Source of the DNA: an uncultured Pelagibacteraceae bacterium
GTDB lineage: Bacteria; Pseudomonadota; Alphaproteobacteria; Pelagibacterales; Pelagibacteraceae
Length of the DNA: 64,000 bases
Direction of reading: 5' to 3'
Assembly (NCBI GenBank): GCA_902585415.1
Contig: CACIDN010000002.1
Location: 106,158-170,157, forward strand
Both the position numbers and the translations under genes were made by a program. This document shows positions 51,341 to 62,722 of this stretch, one piece after another; the stretch's first letter is position 1; each line of letters begins with the position of its first letter. Under the pieces are notes generated by a model, which saw only the letters and a list, made by a program, of their open reading frames with translations, had not been told where the DNA came from and ran no database searches.

Positions 51341-52306
51341 TTATTTTTTTAAAAGTTTTTTATAAATATTTAAGGTTACCTTGTTTTTTTTAAAAGGTTC
51401 CTTATCATTTTTAATTTTTTTAAAAGTTTTTAAGATAGAATTATCCACATATTTTTTGAAAGATAAATTTTTAAAAAGTTTTTTTACTGTATTCATTGAA
51501 ACTTCATAGGATCTGTTGTCAATATTATGCTTTTCATGGACCAAAGTTGTATTTTTTACTTTTGTGATTTTCAGAATTTTTTTTGCTAAATTGATAATAT
51601 TTGTATTAAATACACCTATATTTAAAATTTTATTTTCAAATTTCCTATCTTGAATAGCTAATATTTTGCCAATTGTTTCGCAAGCCAACATATTATAACA
51701 AAAAAATCTTAATTGTTCTCCCCCTAATATTTCTATTCTTCTTATAAATAACATATCTCTTATAATTTTGTTTATTGCTATGTCATATCTCATTCTTGGA
51801 GACCATCCGTAGAGAGTTCCAAGTCTTAGTATAGTAAAATCAATTTTTTTTTGCTTATTTAAATACTTTTCAAACTCTAAACATAGCTTTGAATAAAGAG
51901 ATATTGGTCTTGGTGTACTTTTTTCATTTATAATTTTTGTATTATTTCCATACACAGAGCATGATGACATATATATATATTTTTTAATGTTTTTAAGTTC
52001 TTTAATTTTATTGTAAAGCTTAATTTTATTTTTAAAGTTAGTTTTTATAGTAAAATTTTTATCAATTTCTGAAGCTGGATCATTTGATATATTTACTAAA
52101 TCAATTATATAATCAAACTCTTTATAAAAATTTTTACTCAATTTGGCATAATCTGATTTAACAATGTTAATATTATTTGAATTTTTATTATGTTTACCAA
52201 AAAAACATTTATCAACCCCAGTAATTTTGTAATTTAATTTTCTTAAATAAGGTACCAATACAGATCCCAAATATCCTTCTGAACCTAAAATGAGAATTTT
52301 ATGCAT
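51341..52306 (-). CDS. NAD-dependent epimerase/dehydratase
   Basis: ILGSEGYLGSVLVPYLRKLNYKITGVD, YMSSCSVYGN, ILRLGTLYGWSPRMRYD. Confidence 0.9.
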   Translation of the reverse strand: MHKILILGSEGYLGSVLVPYLRKLNYKITGVDKCFFGKHNKNSNNINIVKSDYAKLSKNFYKEFDYIIDLVNISNDPASEIDKNFTIKTNFKNKIKLYNKIKELKNIKKYIYMSSCSVYGNNTKIINEKSTPRPISLYSKLCLEFEKYLNKQKKIDFTILRLGTLYGWSPRMRYDIAINKIIRDMLFIRRIEILGGEQLRFFCYNMLACETIGKILAIQDRKFENKILNIGVFNTNIINLAKKILKITKVKNTTLVHEKHNIDNRSYEVSMNTVKKLFKNLSFKKYVDNSILKTFKKIKNDKEPFKKNKVTLNIYKKLLKK

Positions 52307-52340
52307 ATAAAAAATTTAAATTTCGATATACTATTATTAG

Positions 52341-52574
52341 ATGAAAAAAAACATTTTTTTTTGTGTCACAAAATATAAAGCAGGAATTATCTATAATTTT
52401 ATCAAAAAAAATGATCTAGTTCGTATAAATAAAAATTTAAAAATTTCATTCTTGTTTGATCCTGGTCTAAAAAAGCCACAATTTAAATCTGAGGTAATAT
52501 TTTCATATAAACAAAAAGATTTTGCAAAGTTTACTAGAAAAAATAATCATAAAGTTATAATTAGATATCTTTAA
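52341..52574 (+). CDS. Hypothetical small protein (77 aa) in glycan locus
   Basis: Intact ORF immediately upstream of the next + strand gene; no family recognised. Confidence 0.45.
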   Translation: MKKNIFFCVTKYKAGIIYNFIKKNDLVRINKNLKISFLFDPGLKKPQFKSEVIFSYKQKDFAKFTRKNNHKVIIRYL

Positions 52575-52578
52575 ACTA

Positions 52579-53445
52579 ATGAAGATATATCTAGCATCGT
52601 TTTATAGTGCAGATTTGAAAAGGTCTGCTGATAGATTTAAAGAACAAGCTTTAAAAATGGGCATATACAACTCAATTAAAATTTTTACTTTTAATGATTT
52701 AAATGAGGATTTTAAATTATATGTAAAAGAATTAATAAAAAAAGGAAAAAAAAAAGGATATGGATATTGGGTATGGCAAACTTATGTGCATCAAAATATA
52801 TTATCAAAATTAGAATATGGAGACGTATATCATTGGTGTGATGTCGGGTGTCATTTTAATGTGCAAGGAAAAAAAAGATTAGAAGATTATATAAACATTG
52901 TATCAAAAGATGAAAATGGCTTTCTTGGTTTTGATTATAGAAATTTAGAAGATGAAAGTTTTTCAGAATATAATTTTCCTAATTATTTGGAATATCAATA
53001 TACCAAAGAGGATTTATTTAAATTTTTTGATGTCCAAAAAAATTATAAAATTACTGATACCCCACAAGTTTGGGGAGGTTCGTTTTTTGTAAAAAAAACT
53101 AGAAAATCAATGGATATGATGAGACAACATTACAATATTACCAGAAATAGATTCGATTTGATTGATGATGATCCAATAAAATTTATCGAAAAATCAAGAG
53201 TTGGTTTTATTGCACACAGACATTCTCAAAGTGTATTATCAATTATTGTAAAGTTATCAAAATGCAAACTGTTATCAGCATATGAATCTGAATGGGCATT
53301 AGATAAAAACAACCAAAGAACTTTTTTACACCTAAAAAATTTTCCTATAATTGCAAGAAGAGATAAGAGAAAAAATATTTTTTTAAGATTTATAGATAGA
53401 CAGATAAGAACATTTAATAGATATAAAAATAAATTTAGATTATAA
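52579..53445 (+). CDS. Glycosyltransferase-like hypothetical protein
   Basis: MKIYLASFYSADLKRSADRFKEQALKMG; GYGYWVWQTYVHQNILSKLEYGDVYHWCDVGCHFN; resembles bacterial GT-like proteins that act on glycans. Confidence 0.55.
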   Translation: MKIYLASFYSADLKRSADRFKEQALKMGIYNSIKIFTFNDLNEDFKLYVKELIKKGKKKGYGYWVWQTYVHQNILSKLEYGDVYHWCDVGCHFNVQGKKRLEDYINIVSKDENGFLGFDYRNLEDESFSEYNFPNYLEYQYTKEDLFKFFDVQKNYKITDTPQVWGGSFFVKKTRKSMDMMRQHYNITRNRFDLIDDDPIKFIEKSRVGFIAHRHSQSVLSIIVKLSKCKLLSAYESEWALDKNNQRTFLHLKNFPIIARRDKRKNIFLRFIDRQIRTFNRYKNKFRL

Positions 53446-53526
53446 ATTAAGAAATTAAAAATGTATGTAGGCATCAAATTAATTTATTTCAAGATTAATT
53501 ACTAAGTAGATTACTAAATTGAAATT

Positions 53527-53616
53527 GGAGAGATGGCCGAGCGGTTTAAGGCGCACGCTTGGAAAGCGTGTTTAGGGGAAACTCTTTCGTGGGTTCGAAT
53601 CCCACTCTCTCCGCCA
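53527..53616 (+). tRNA. tRNA-Ser (anticodon GGA), CCA encoded
   Basis: GGAGAGA/TCTCTCC acceptor, CACGC-TTGGAAA-GCGTG anticodon arm, long variable arm, GTGGGTTCGAATCCCAC T-arm, GCCA. Confidence 0.97.
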
Positions 53617-53629
53617 ATTATTTGGTGAA

Positions 53630-54547
53630 TTAATTCTTTATAACCAATCGACTTATTGGCATTGCAAATCGCCCTTGATCTTTAAATATTCTGCGATTTT
53701 TTGATGTGGTGATTAAACTAGATAATTTTGAAATCATCGAGCTGTGGGCCTTTGGGTGTAAAATGAACGAAGCGTAAAAAAAACCAGCAGCCGTTCTTGT
53801 TACTTCATCAATAGGGCCCTCCATAGAAACTACATTAGTATCTATTTTCACAGTTGCATCTGGAAAAATTTCAGTTGCAAGATTAATCAAACTATCGTTA
53901 TTACGAATTCTGGGATCGCCTAATTCAATCTCACCATAATCAGGAAGCTCATCTTGTACATATTCGTATATCAAATCATGTACATCAGAATATCCTGGAG
54001 CTGCATTCATTGGTCCATTAACTAAAGCTGCGAACTGTCCACCTGAACATAGTACACGACGCACCTCATTTAAAACTGGAATAATTGGATCCATTAGTGT
54101 CAAAGCCCAATGACATAGTACTACATCTAATGAGTTATCATTGATTGCTTTCAAATTTTGAGCTTTTGATTGAAATAAATTAACTTCGTAATCTGATATA
54201 CGCTCTCTTGCAAGTGCTAATTCCTCTGGACTTACATCTATTCCTGTTAGTTTAAGATCTATACTTCGATTGTATAAAATTTTTAGTAACGGTCCTGATC
54301 CACAAGCAAGATCTAAGACACGTGTGCCATTAATGTTAGGCACAATTTCAGCTAGCCACTCATAACTATTAAGTCCAGACCGATCACGACAGCTGCTTGC
54401 GCATTTCTCAGTGAAGCCAGTATGATGTTTATGTATAGTTTTTAAATGAGCTAGAAGCGCTTTACTGTCTGGCCTTTTATTATTAGCAATACTATCAGTC
54501 CAGACTGAGGTTAGGCTATTATGATCATTTATATTTTTAATTGTCAT
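53630..54547 (-). CDS. Class I SAM-dependent methyltransferase
   Basis: GTRVLDLACGSGPLLKILYNRSIDLKLTGIDVSPEELALAR; LDVVLCHWALTLMDPIIPVLNEVRRVLCSGG. Confidence 0.88.
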   Translation of the reverse strand: MTIKNINDHNSLTSVWTDSIANNKRPDSKALLAHLKTIHKHHTGFTEKCASSCRDRSGLNSYEWLAEIVPNINGTRVLDLACGSGPLLKILYNRSIDLKLTGIDVSPEELALARERISDYEVNLFQSKAQNLKAINDNSLDVVLCHWALTLMDPIIPVLNEVRRVLCSGGQFAALVNGPMNAAPGYSDVHDLIYEYVQDELPDYGEIELGDPRIRNNDSLINLATEIFPDATVKIDTNVVSMEGPIDEVTRTAAGFFYASFILHPKAHSSMISKLSSLITTSKNRRIFKDQGRFAMPISRLVIKN

Positions 54548-55532
54548 CAACTGGCCAACAAATTGGATTTAGGGGGCTAGCGGCTATATCACCTGGTTTT
54601 ACATTAGGCATAAATTTTTGCCAATCTCCAGATACCATTGTGGGAGAATTAATCACTCGTGCTCCATCTCTGTAATAAGTATTTGCTAAAGCAATACGGC
54701 TACGACTAGTTCCATTTCGTGAAGCGGTATGAAAATTTAAATTGTGGTGAAAGCTTACTTCGCCCAACTCGAATGGAGTTTCATTCACTGAAACCCTATT
54801 TTTAGAGAACACTTCAGCCACTCCTCTGTCATAGCTAGAACCTTTCTTTTCAAATTTTATAGCATTAACTAGTTTATGTACATCAAGCGGGTAGGCAAAA
54901 GAAAGAGGTCCCATCTCGAGAGGGGTTGGTTGAGCTGGTATCCAAGCAGTAACCACGTCATTAGTGTCTAACGGAAAATGATGGTCGTCATAGTGCCATG
55001 GGGTTCTACCACAACCAGATTGTTTTGCTAAAACATTATCATGATACAATCTAATTTTTGAAACTCCAAGCAAATCTGCTGAAATTTGCCCCAGTCTTGG
55101 TGATAACACATAAGATCGCAGCAATTTATTTTCAAGCCAGATCATTTCAAGACTAAGAAACCGATCATTGGCACCTTTATCAGGATCAACATTGAATTCT
55201 TTTTTTAATAGATTTATTAATTCAGCTCTGAGTTTTAAAACGGTTCCAGGAGTGAAAACTTTCTTAAGTTTGATGAAGCCGTTTTTTCTAAAGAAAATGA
55301 TTTGATCATTTTTTAGAGTATAAGTTTCAGCTAACTCTGATACAATTTCATCATCACTTGGAATTTTGACATTTGGCAATGGTTTGGATTTGATAATTTT
55401 ACATTTTGAATTTTTGTTATCTGCAAGACCTACATACCAATCCCACCAAGCCTGGTTATTACTATCCCAAGGTTTGCTTATATCGTTTGGGTCAGATTTT
55501 TCGAAGTTTATTTTATCTTGAACAATTTTCAT
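54537..55532 (-). CDS. Phytanoyl-CoA dioxygenase (PhyH)-family Fe(II)/2OG oxygenase
   Basis: FFRKNGFIKLKKVFTPGTVLKLR; TPWHYDDHHFPLD (HxD); FHHNLNFHTASRNGTSRSRIALANTYY (distal His and Arg). Confidence 0.85.
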   Translation of the reverse strand: MKIVQDKINFEKSDPNDISKPWDSNNQAWWDWYVGLADNKNSKCKIIKSKPLPNVKIPSDDEIVSELAETYTLKNDQIIFFRKNGFIKLKKVFTPGTVLKLRAELINLLKKEFNVDPDKGANDRFLSLEMIWLENKLLRSYVLSPRLGQISADLLGVSKIRLYHDNVLAKQSGCGRTPWHYDDHHFPLDTNDVVTAWIPAQPTPLEMGPLSFAYPLDVHKLVNAIKFEKKGSSYDRGVAEVFSKNRVSVNETPFELGEVSFHHNLNFHTASRNGTSRSRIALANTYYRDGARVINSPTMVSGDWQKFMPNVKPGDIAASPLNPICWPVDDN

Positions 55533-55579
55533 AAAATATAATTATACTATTTTTTGAAATTAGTAAGACTTAAGTTAGT

Positions 55580-55638
55580 CGCTTGGAAATTTTATATAGG
55601 GGAAACTTTCTTAGGCTCGAATCTGACTATCTCCACCA
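55580..55638 (+). pseudogene. Decayed partial tRNA-Ser copy
   Basis: CGCTTGGAAATTTTATATAGGGGAAACTTTCTTAGGCTCGAATCTGACTATCTCCACCA aligns with the tRNA-Ser 3' portion CGCTTGGAAAGCGTGTTTAGGGGAAACTCTTTCGTGGGTTCGAATCCCACTCTCTCCGCCA. Confidence 0.85.
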
Positions 55639-55756
55639 TTTAATTCACTTTTTTTGATGGTATTTTTGAAAAACAATCTAAAAATTAAATTTTCATCAAA
55701 TTACCTTTAGATATCAGGGTTAATTTAACACAATGGAGTTGGTCCATTTTATTTAA

Positions 55757-57862
<2,106 letters not shown>

Positions 57863-57867
57863 ATGAT

Positions 57868-59148
57868 ATGGAAACAAACTCTGTTTCTCGAATTTATTCC
57901 TTAAATAAATCCACATATATAAATTTAAGATGGATTGGTATTATTGGACAATTTGTTACTATTAATGTAGTTTATTTTTTATTTAAATTTCAATTTAATG
58001 TTTACTTTACTAATCTAATTATTTTTATAGGTATTTTAACAAACTTAGTTTTAGCTTATTTTTATCAAAAAAATATTTTATCAAACAGAGCCTCTTTCAT
58101 TTTTCTATTAATAGATATTTTACAACTTAGCTTACTTATTTATCTTACGGGAGGAATTTTGAATCCTTTTTCGATTTTTTTAATCATACCAAGTGTTTTT
58201 TCGTCCTCTAATCTAGAAATCAAAGCTAGCCTAACTTTAATTTGCATAACAATTTTGTCAATATTTTTACTAACATTTTATCATGTAGAACTTACTTACC
58301 CTGGCACAAACATAATTTTAGTAAATAACTTTTACTATTATGCAATTCCGACGTCTTTATTTATAGCTTTAATATTCCTTAATTATTTTGCTGCTACGTT
58401 TGGCCAAGAGTCAAGGTTAAGAAAGGAAGCGTTAGATAAATTAGAGCAAGTTATTGCAAAAGAGCACGAATTAGTCTCCCTCGGTGGCCAAGCTGCAGCT
58501 GCGGCACATTCATTAAACACACCCCTTTCAACTATAAAAGTTATATCACAAGATATGTACAAACAATTTAAAGATCAAAAAGATATAAAAAAAGACATTG
58601 AATTATTAGTTAGCCAAGTAGAGAGGTGTGGTCAAATTTTAAAAAAATTATCATTAAATCCATCTCAAGAAGATGATTTTATTAATCAGGAGTTATCTAT
58701 TTCAGATTATGTTTCTGAAATTATTAAATCTTTTAAAGAAATATCCAATAAAGAATTTGTAATTAATTTGAGCCAAGACTCTAACTCGTTTAAAATATTT
58801 AAAAAAATTGAAATCATTTATGGTATAAGAAATTTTGTTGGAAATGCTAATAAATTTGCAAAAAATAAAATATATATTTCAGTTAAAAGTAATAACGAAA
58901 TTACTGAAATATCAATAGAGGATGATGGAAAAGGATACCCCAAAGATATTTTAGGAAAGATTGGTGAACCATATATAAAATCGTCTTTAAATAAAAATAA
59001 TAGTAAATCTGGCCTAGGTTTAGGAATTTTTATTGGAAAAACACTATTGGAAAGAAACAAAGCAAAAGTTATTTGTAGAAACTCAAAGACAAGACCTGGT
59101 GCTGAAGTAATTATTACTTGGAGAAATGCTTTTTTGAAAGATATTTAA
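57868..59148 (+). CDS. RegB/PrrB-like redox sensor histidine kinase
   Basis: Six N-terminal hydrophobic helices; [22 protein letters not shown]-box; [13 protein letters not shown] with conserved-position Cys; HATPase [15 protein letters not shown]. Confidence 0.8.
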   Translation: METNSVSRIYSLNKSTYINLRWIGIIGQFVTINVVYFLFKFQFNVYFTNLIIFIGILTNLVLAYFYQKNILSNRASFIFLLIDILQLSLLIYLTGGILNPFSIFLIIPSVFSSSNLEIKASLTLICITILSIFLLTFYHVELTYPGTNIILVNNFYYYAIPTSLFIALIFLNYFAATFGQESRLRKEALDKLEQVIAKEHELVSLGGQAAAAAHSLNTPLSTIKVISQDMYKQFKDQKDIKKDIELLVSQVERCGQILKKLSLNPSQEDDFINQELSISDYVSEIIKSFKEISNKEFVINLSQDSNSFKIFKKIEIIYGIRNFVGNANKFAKNKIYISVKSNNEITEISIEDDGKGYPKDILGKIGEPYIKSSLNKNNSKSGLGLGIFIGKTLLERNKAKVICRNSKTRPGAEVIITWRNAFLKDI

Positions 59149-60950
59149 TGATAAGTTTTTTTAGTCTTATTATCAAATAATTGACTTAATTGTTTTATCA
59201 TTACATCACCAAGCTCTTGAACATCTGTAATTTTTATAGCTTTTTTATAATAACGGGACACGTCATGACCAATACCTATAGCTAGGATTTCAAAATCTTT
59301 ATTGTCTTGAATATTTTTAACAACTTTTTTCAGATGTTTTTCTAAAAAGTCACCAGAATTTACTGATAATGTAGAGTCATCAACAGGTGCTCCATCGGAA
59401 ATTACCATTAAAATTTTTCTCTCTTCTTTTCTTTTTTTTAGCCTATTAAACGCCCAAAGTATTGCTTCACCATCTATGTTTTCTTTAAGTAATCCTTCCT
59501 TTAACATAAGGCCTAAATTCTTTTTTGATTGTCTCCAATTAGAGTCTGCACTTTTATAAATTATATGTCTTAAATCATTTAATCTTCCTGGATACTGAGG
59601 TTTTCCATTTTTATTCCACTCTTCTCTAGACTCACCACCCTTCCAATTTTTTGTAGTGAAACCCAAAATTTCCACTTTGACATTACATCTTTCTAATGTT
59701 CTAGACAAAATATCTGCACATAATGCTGCAATAGTTATCGGTCTTCCCCGCATTGAACCAGAATTATCAATCAATAAGGTCACTATTGTATCTTTAAATT
59801 CAAATTCCTTTTCTTTTTTGAAAGAAAGAGAATTTCGTGGATCAATTATAATTCTAGTTAGTTTAGAACTGTCTAATAAACCTTCTTCAAGATCGTATTC
59901 CCATGATCGATTTTGTATTGCCAATAATTGTCTTTGCAATTTATTAGCTAATTTTGTCACTAAATCCTGAAAATTAATTAGCTGTTGATCAAGGTTCTTT
60001 CTTAGTCTTAAAATTTCCTCCTCTTTTTCTAAATTTTCTGCTTTTGCAATTTCATCAAATTTTGAGGTAAAAACTTTATATTCGATATTTTTTTTATTAA
60101 TATTTAGTTTTTGAGTAACTCTCTCTAGACTTTCTCCTGAATTATCAGATTGTTCAGTATCTTCTTCCATCCTAAATTGGTTTACGTCATAATCAGTTTC
60201 AACACTTAATTGATCCTCACTTGGTTTCTCTTGACTACTTTGTTTATTGTTATTTTCCTCGTCTTTAGAGGTATCATTATTTGATTGATTTTGATTGTCT
60301 TGGCTTTGGTTAATTTCCTGATTTTGATCGTTTTCAAAAATATCCATTTTTTCAAGCAACTGTGAAAATTTTGAATTATAATTTTCTTGGTTTTCAAAAT
60401 TTTCTATTAAATAATTAAGATGATTATTAAAGTTTTTATCAAAATCCTTTTTCCAGTAACCCAGAACTTTGATAGAAATTTCGCTTAAATTAAGTTTAAA
60501 AAATTTTTCCATCATATATAGCTCAAATGCGTCAAGGACATTAACCTCTTTTTTAGTATTAATATCTTTATATTTTTTGTTATTTATTTTTTGGTAATAA
60601 TTATTTTCAAGATTTTTTTTAATACCACTTAACATATTTGAACCAAGCATTTCACATCTTATTTTTTCGGATAGTTCATAAATTTTGCTTAAGGCTGGAT
60701 TTTTAGGTTGATTTTTAATGAAAATAGCATTGTCAGAAAACCTAAGTTTCAAAGCTTTTGAGTCAGTATTTGCCCTTAATTTAATATAGTCATTTTTAGA
60801 TTTTAAATCTTTAATCTCAGACAGATCTAATATTTTAATTTTCGAATCTTTATTTTTTGAATTTTCTGCAATATGATTTGAAATTACTTTGAAGGTTGAA
60901 GTCAGTGCTTGTTTGATTTGTTCTTCTAGAATTTCTCTTTTTTTTTCCAT
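59145..60950 (-). CDS. cobT: CobT-like VWA-domain protein
   Basis: [50 protein letters not shown]; paired with CobS. Confidence 0.88.
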   Translation of the reverse strand: MEKKREILEEQIKQALTSTFKVISNHIAENSKNKDSKIKILDLSEIKDLKSKNDYIKLRANTDSKALKLRFSDNAIFIKNQPKNPALSKIYELSEKIRCEMLGSNMLSGIKKNLENNYYQKINNKKYKDINTKKEVNVLDAFELYMMEKFFKLNLSEISIKVLGYWKKDFDKNFNNHLNYLIENFENQENYNSKFSQLLEKMDIFENDQNQEINQSQDNQNQSNNDTSKDEENNNKQSSQEKPSEDQLSVETDYDVNQFRMEEDTEQSDNSGESLERVTQKLNINKKNIEYKVFTSKFDEIAKAENLEKEEEILRLRKNLDQQLINFQDLVTKLANKLQRQLLAIQNRSWEYDLEEGLLDSSKLTRIIIDPRNSLSFKKEKEFEFKDTIVTLLIDNSGSMRGRPITIAALCADILSRTLERCNVKVEILGFTTKNWKGGESREEWNKNGKPQYPGRLNDLRHIIYKSADSNWRQSKKNLGLMLKEGLLKENIDGEAILWAFNRLKKRKEERKILMVISDGAPVDDSTLSVNSGDFLEKHLKKVVKNIQDNKDFEILAIGIGHDVSRYYKKAIKITDVQELGDVMIKQLSQLFDNKTKKTYH

Positions 60951-60955
60951 GAGAG

Positions 60956-61924
60956 TTAGGAATTAATGAGCGACTCTTGTAGATCTTCCCCAAAACATCT
61001 TTGATAATATTCAGAAATAATACTTTTCTCAGAGTCATCGCATTTATTTAAAAAGGTAACTCTAAATGCATACCCTAAATTCTTAAATATTTCAGCATTT
61101 TCTGCCCAATGCAATACTGTTCTTGGACTCATAATAGTTGAGATATCTCCAGCTATAAAACCTTTTCTAGTTAAAGTAGCCACCTTAATCATATTTGAAA
61201 TTTTTTCTTTACCTTCAGGATTATTATAAGACTTATTTTTTGCTAAAATTATTTCCATTTCTTTTTCAAGACTTAAGTAATTTAGAGTAGTAACAATGTT
61301 CCACCTATCCATTTGGCCCTGGTTTATTTGTTGGGTACCGTGGTAAAGACCTGATGTATCTCCCAATCCAACAGTGTTTGAGGTTGCAAAAAGTCTGAAA
61401 TATCTATTCTGCTTAATTACTTTATTCTTATCAAGCAATGTAAAACTTCCTTCCGACTCCAAAATTCTTTGAATTACAAACATAACATCTGGTCTGCCAG
61501 CATCATACTCATCAAAAACTAAAGCAACAGGGTTTTGAATTGACCAGGGTAAAATACCTTCTTGAAATTCTGTTATTTGTTTTCCATCTTTTAATCTAAT
61601 AGCATCTTTACCTATAAGATCTATTCTACTTATGTGACTATCTAAATTTACTCTAATACAAGGCCAATTAAGTCTGGCGGCTATCTGTTCTATGTGAGTT
61701 GATTTTCCAGTTCCGTGATATCCTTGGACTAGAACTCTTTTGTTAAAAGAAAAACCAGACAATATTGCAGTTGTAGTATCTTTATCAAATTTATAATTTT
61801 TATCTATTTCTGGAACAAACTCATTTTTCTTTTCAAATGCATCTACTTCTAAATTGCTATCAAATCCAAATGTTTGTTTTACTGACAATTTTATACTTGG
61901 TACTATATTTAGTTCATTACTCAT
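60956..61924 (-). CDS. cobS: CobS-like AAA+ ATPase
   Basis: [58 protein letters not shown]. Confidence 0.92.
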   Translation of the reverse strand: MSNELNIVPSIKLSVKQTFGFDSNLEVDAFEKKNEFVPEIDKNYKFDKDTTTAILSGFSFNKRVLVQGYHGTGKSTHIEQIAARLNWPCIRVNLDSHISRIDLIGKDAIRLKDGKQITEFQEGILPWSIQNPVALVFDEYDAGRPDVMFVIQRILESEGSFTLLDKNKVIKQNRYFRLFATSNTVGLGDTSGLYHGTQQINQGQMDRWNIVTTLNYLSLEKEMEIILAKNKSYNNPEGKEKISNMIKVATLTRKGFIAGDISTIMSPRTVLHWAENAEIFKNLGYAFRVTFLNKCDDSEKSIISEYYQRCFGEDLQESLINS

Positions 61925-62436
61925 TTTTTCAAAGCTCTTTTTAGTTGCGTATAAGCTAATGTTATTACTTTAAGTTTTTCTTCGAATTTTTTGTTTCCTG
62001 CATTCTTATCAGGATGAAATTTTTTAACAAGTTTTTTAAACTTTGATCTTATAATTTTCCAGTTTTTAGTCACATCTAAGCCCAAAATATCAAAAGCCTT
62101 TAAATCTTTGTTGGTGAAATTAAAATTTAATGACTTTGAATTACTTTTATCAAACCCATTTTTATCTAAATTTTCATTCAAAGCATTGTTCCATAATATT
62201 TTAAAAAAATTGTCTTGCGCACTAAAATTTTGGGTTGGCTTATGCCAAGTCATGTCGGCTTTAATAAATTCTAAAATTTCTGTGTCATTCATGTTTTCAA
62301 AATAATTCCAATTTTTGTTAAATTCTTTAATATGTTCTGAACACAGTAACCTATATTTTTTGCTGTTATCTCTCTCTACTGGAGCCTTGTACTCTCCAAT
62401 TTTATTACAATTATGCCAATCACAAATAGTTTTCAT
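61921..62436 (-). CDS. DnaJ-domain protein
   Basis: C-terminal J-domain AFDILGLDVTKNWKIIRSKFKKLVKKFHPDKNAGNKKFEEKLKVITLAYTQLK with HPD. Confidence 0.88.
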   Translation of the reverse strand: MKTICDWHNCNKIGEYKAPVERDNSKKYRLLCSEHIKEFNKNWNYFENMNDTEILEFIKADMTWHKPTQNFSAQDNFFKILWNNALNENLDKNGFDKSNSKSLNFNFTNKDLKAFDILGLDVTKNWKIIRSKFKKLVKKFHPDKNAGNKKFEEKLKVITLAYTQLKRALKK

Positions 62437-62461
62437 TAAATTATTATTATATAATTTTTAT

Positions 62462-62722
62462 ATGGAAATAAATATTTTAATAGAAATAGTAAAAAAAAAA
62501 ATTTGTGATAAAATTAAATGCGAAAAAATTATAATTGAAGATAAAACATTTTTGCACAAAAAACATAAAAATTTTGACTCAAAAAAATTTCATTTAAAGA
62601 TTAAAATCGACTCTATAGAACTTAGATCAAAAAAAAAATTAGAATCAAACAAGTATATTTTTTCTATTATAAATAAAGAATTAAATGAACATATACATTC
62701 CGTTCAATTATTTATTAATTAG
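62462..62722 (+). CDS. BolA-family protein (start placed at 62462)
   Basis: KKFHLKIKIDSIELRSKKKLESNKYIFSIINKELNEHIHSVQLFI; BolA-like pattern, next to DnaJ/CobS genes. Confidence 0.7.
   Translation: MEINILIEIVKKKICDKIKCEKIIIEDKTFLHKKHKNFDSKKFHLKIKIDSIELRSKKKLESNKYIFSIINKELNEHIHSVQLFIN

Larger units (their letters stand above)
53617..55638. mobile_element. Candidate tRNA-Ser-associated insertion (about 2 kb, no integrase)
   Basis: Lies between intact tRNA-Ser and a decayed copy of its 3' portion; two genes of visibly higher G+C than flanks (e.g. 27/60 G+C at 54001-54060 versus 12/60 at 50941-51000). Confidence 0.6.

Noticed and set aside
43908-53445. Defence system or prophage in the accessory region
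   Set aside because: No recognisable nuclease, restriction, toxin-antitoxin, phage structural, integrase or CRISPR components; all recognisable genes are glycan or methyltransferase types.
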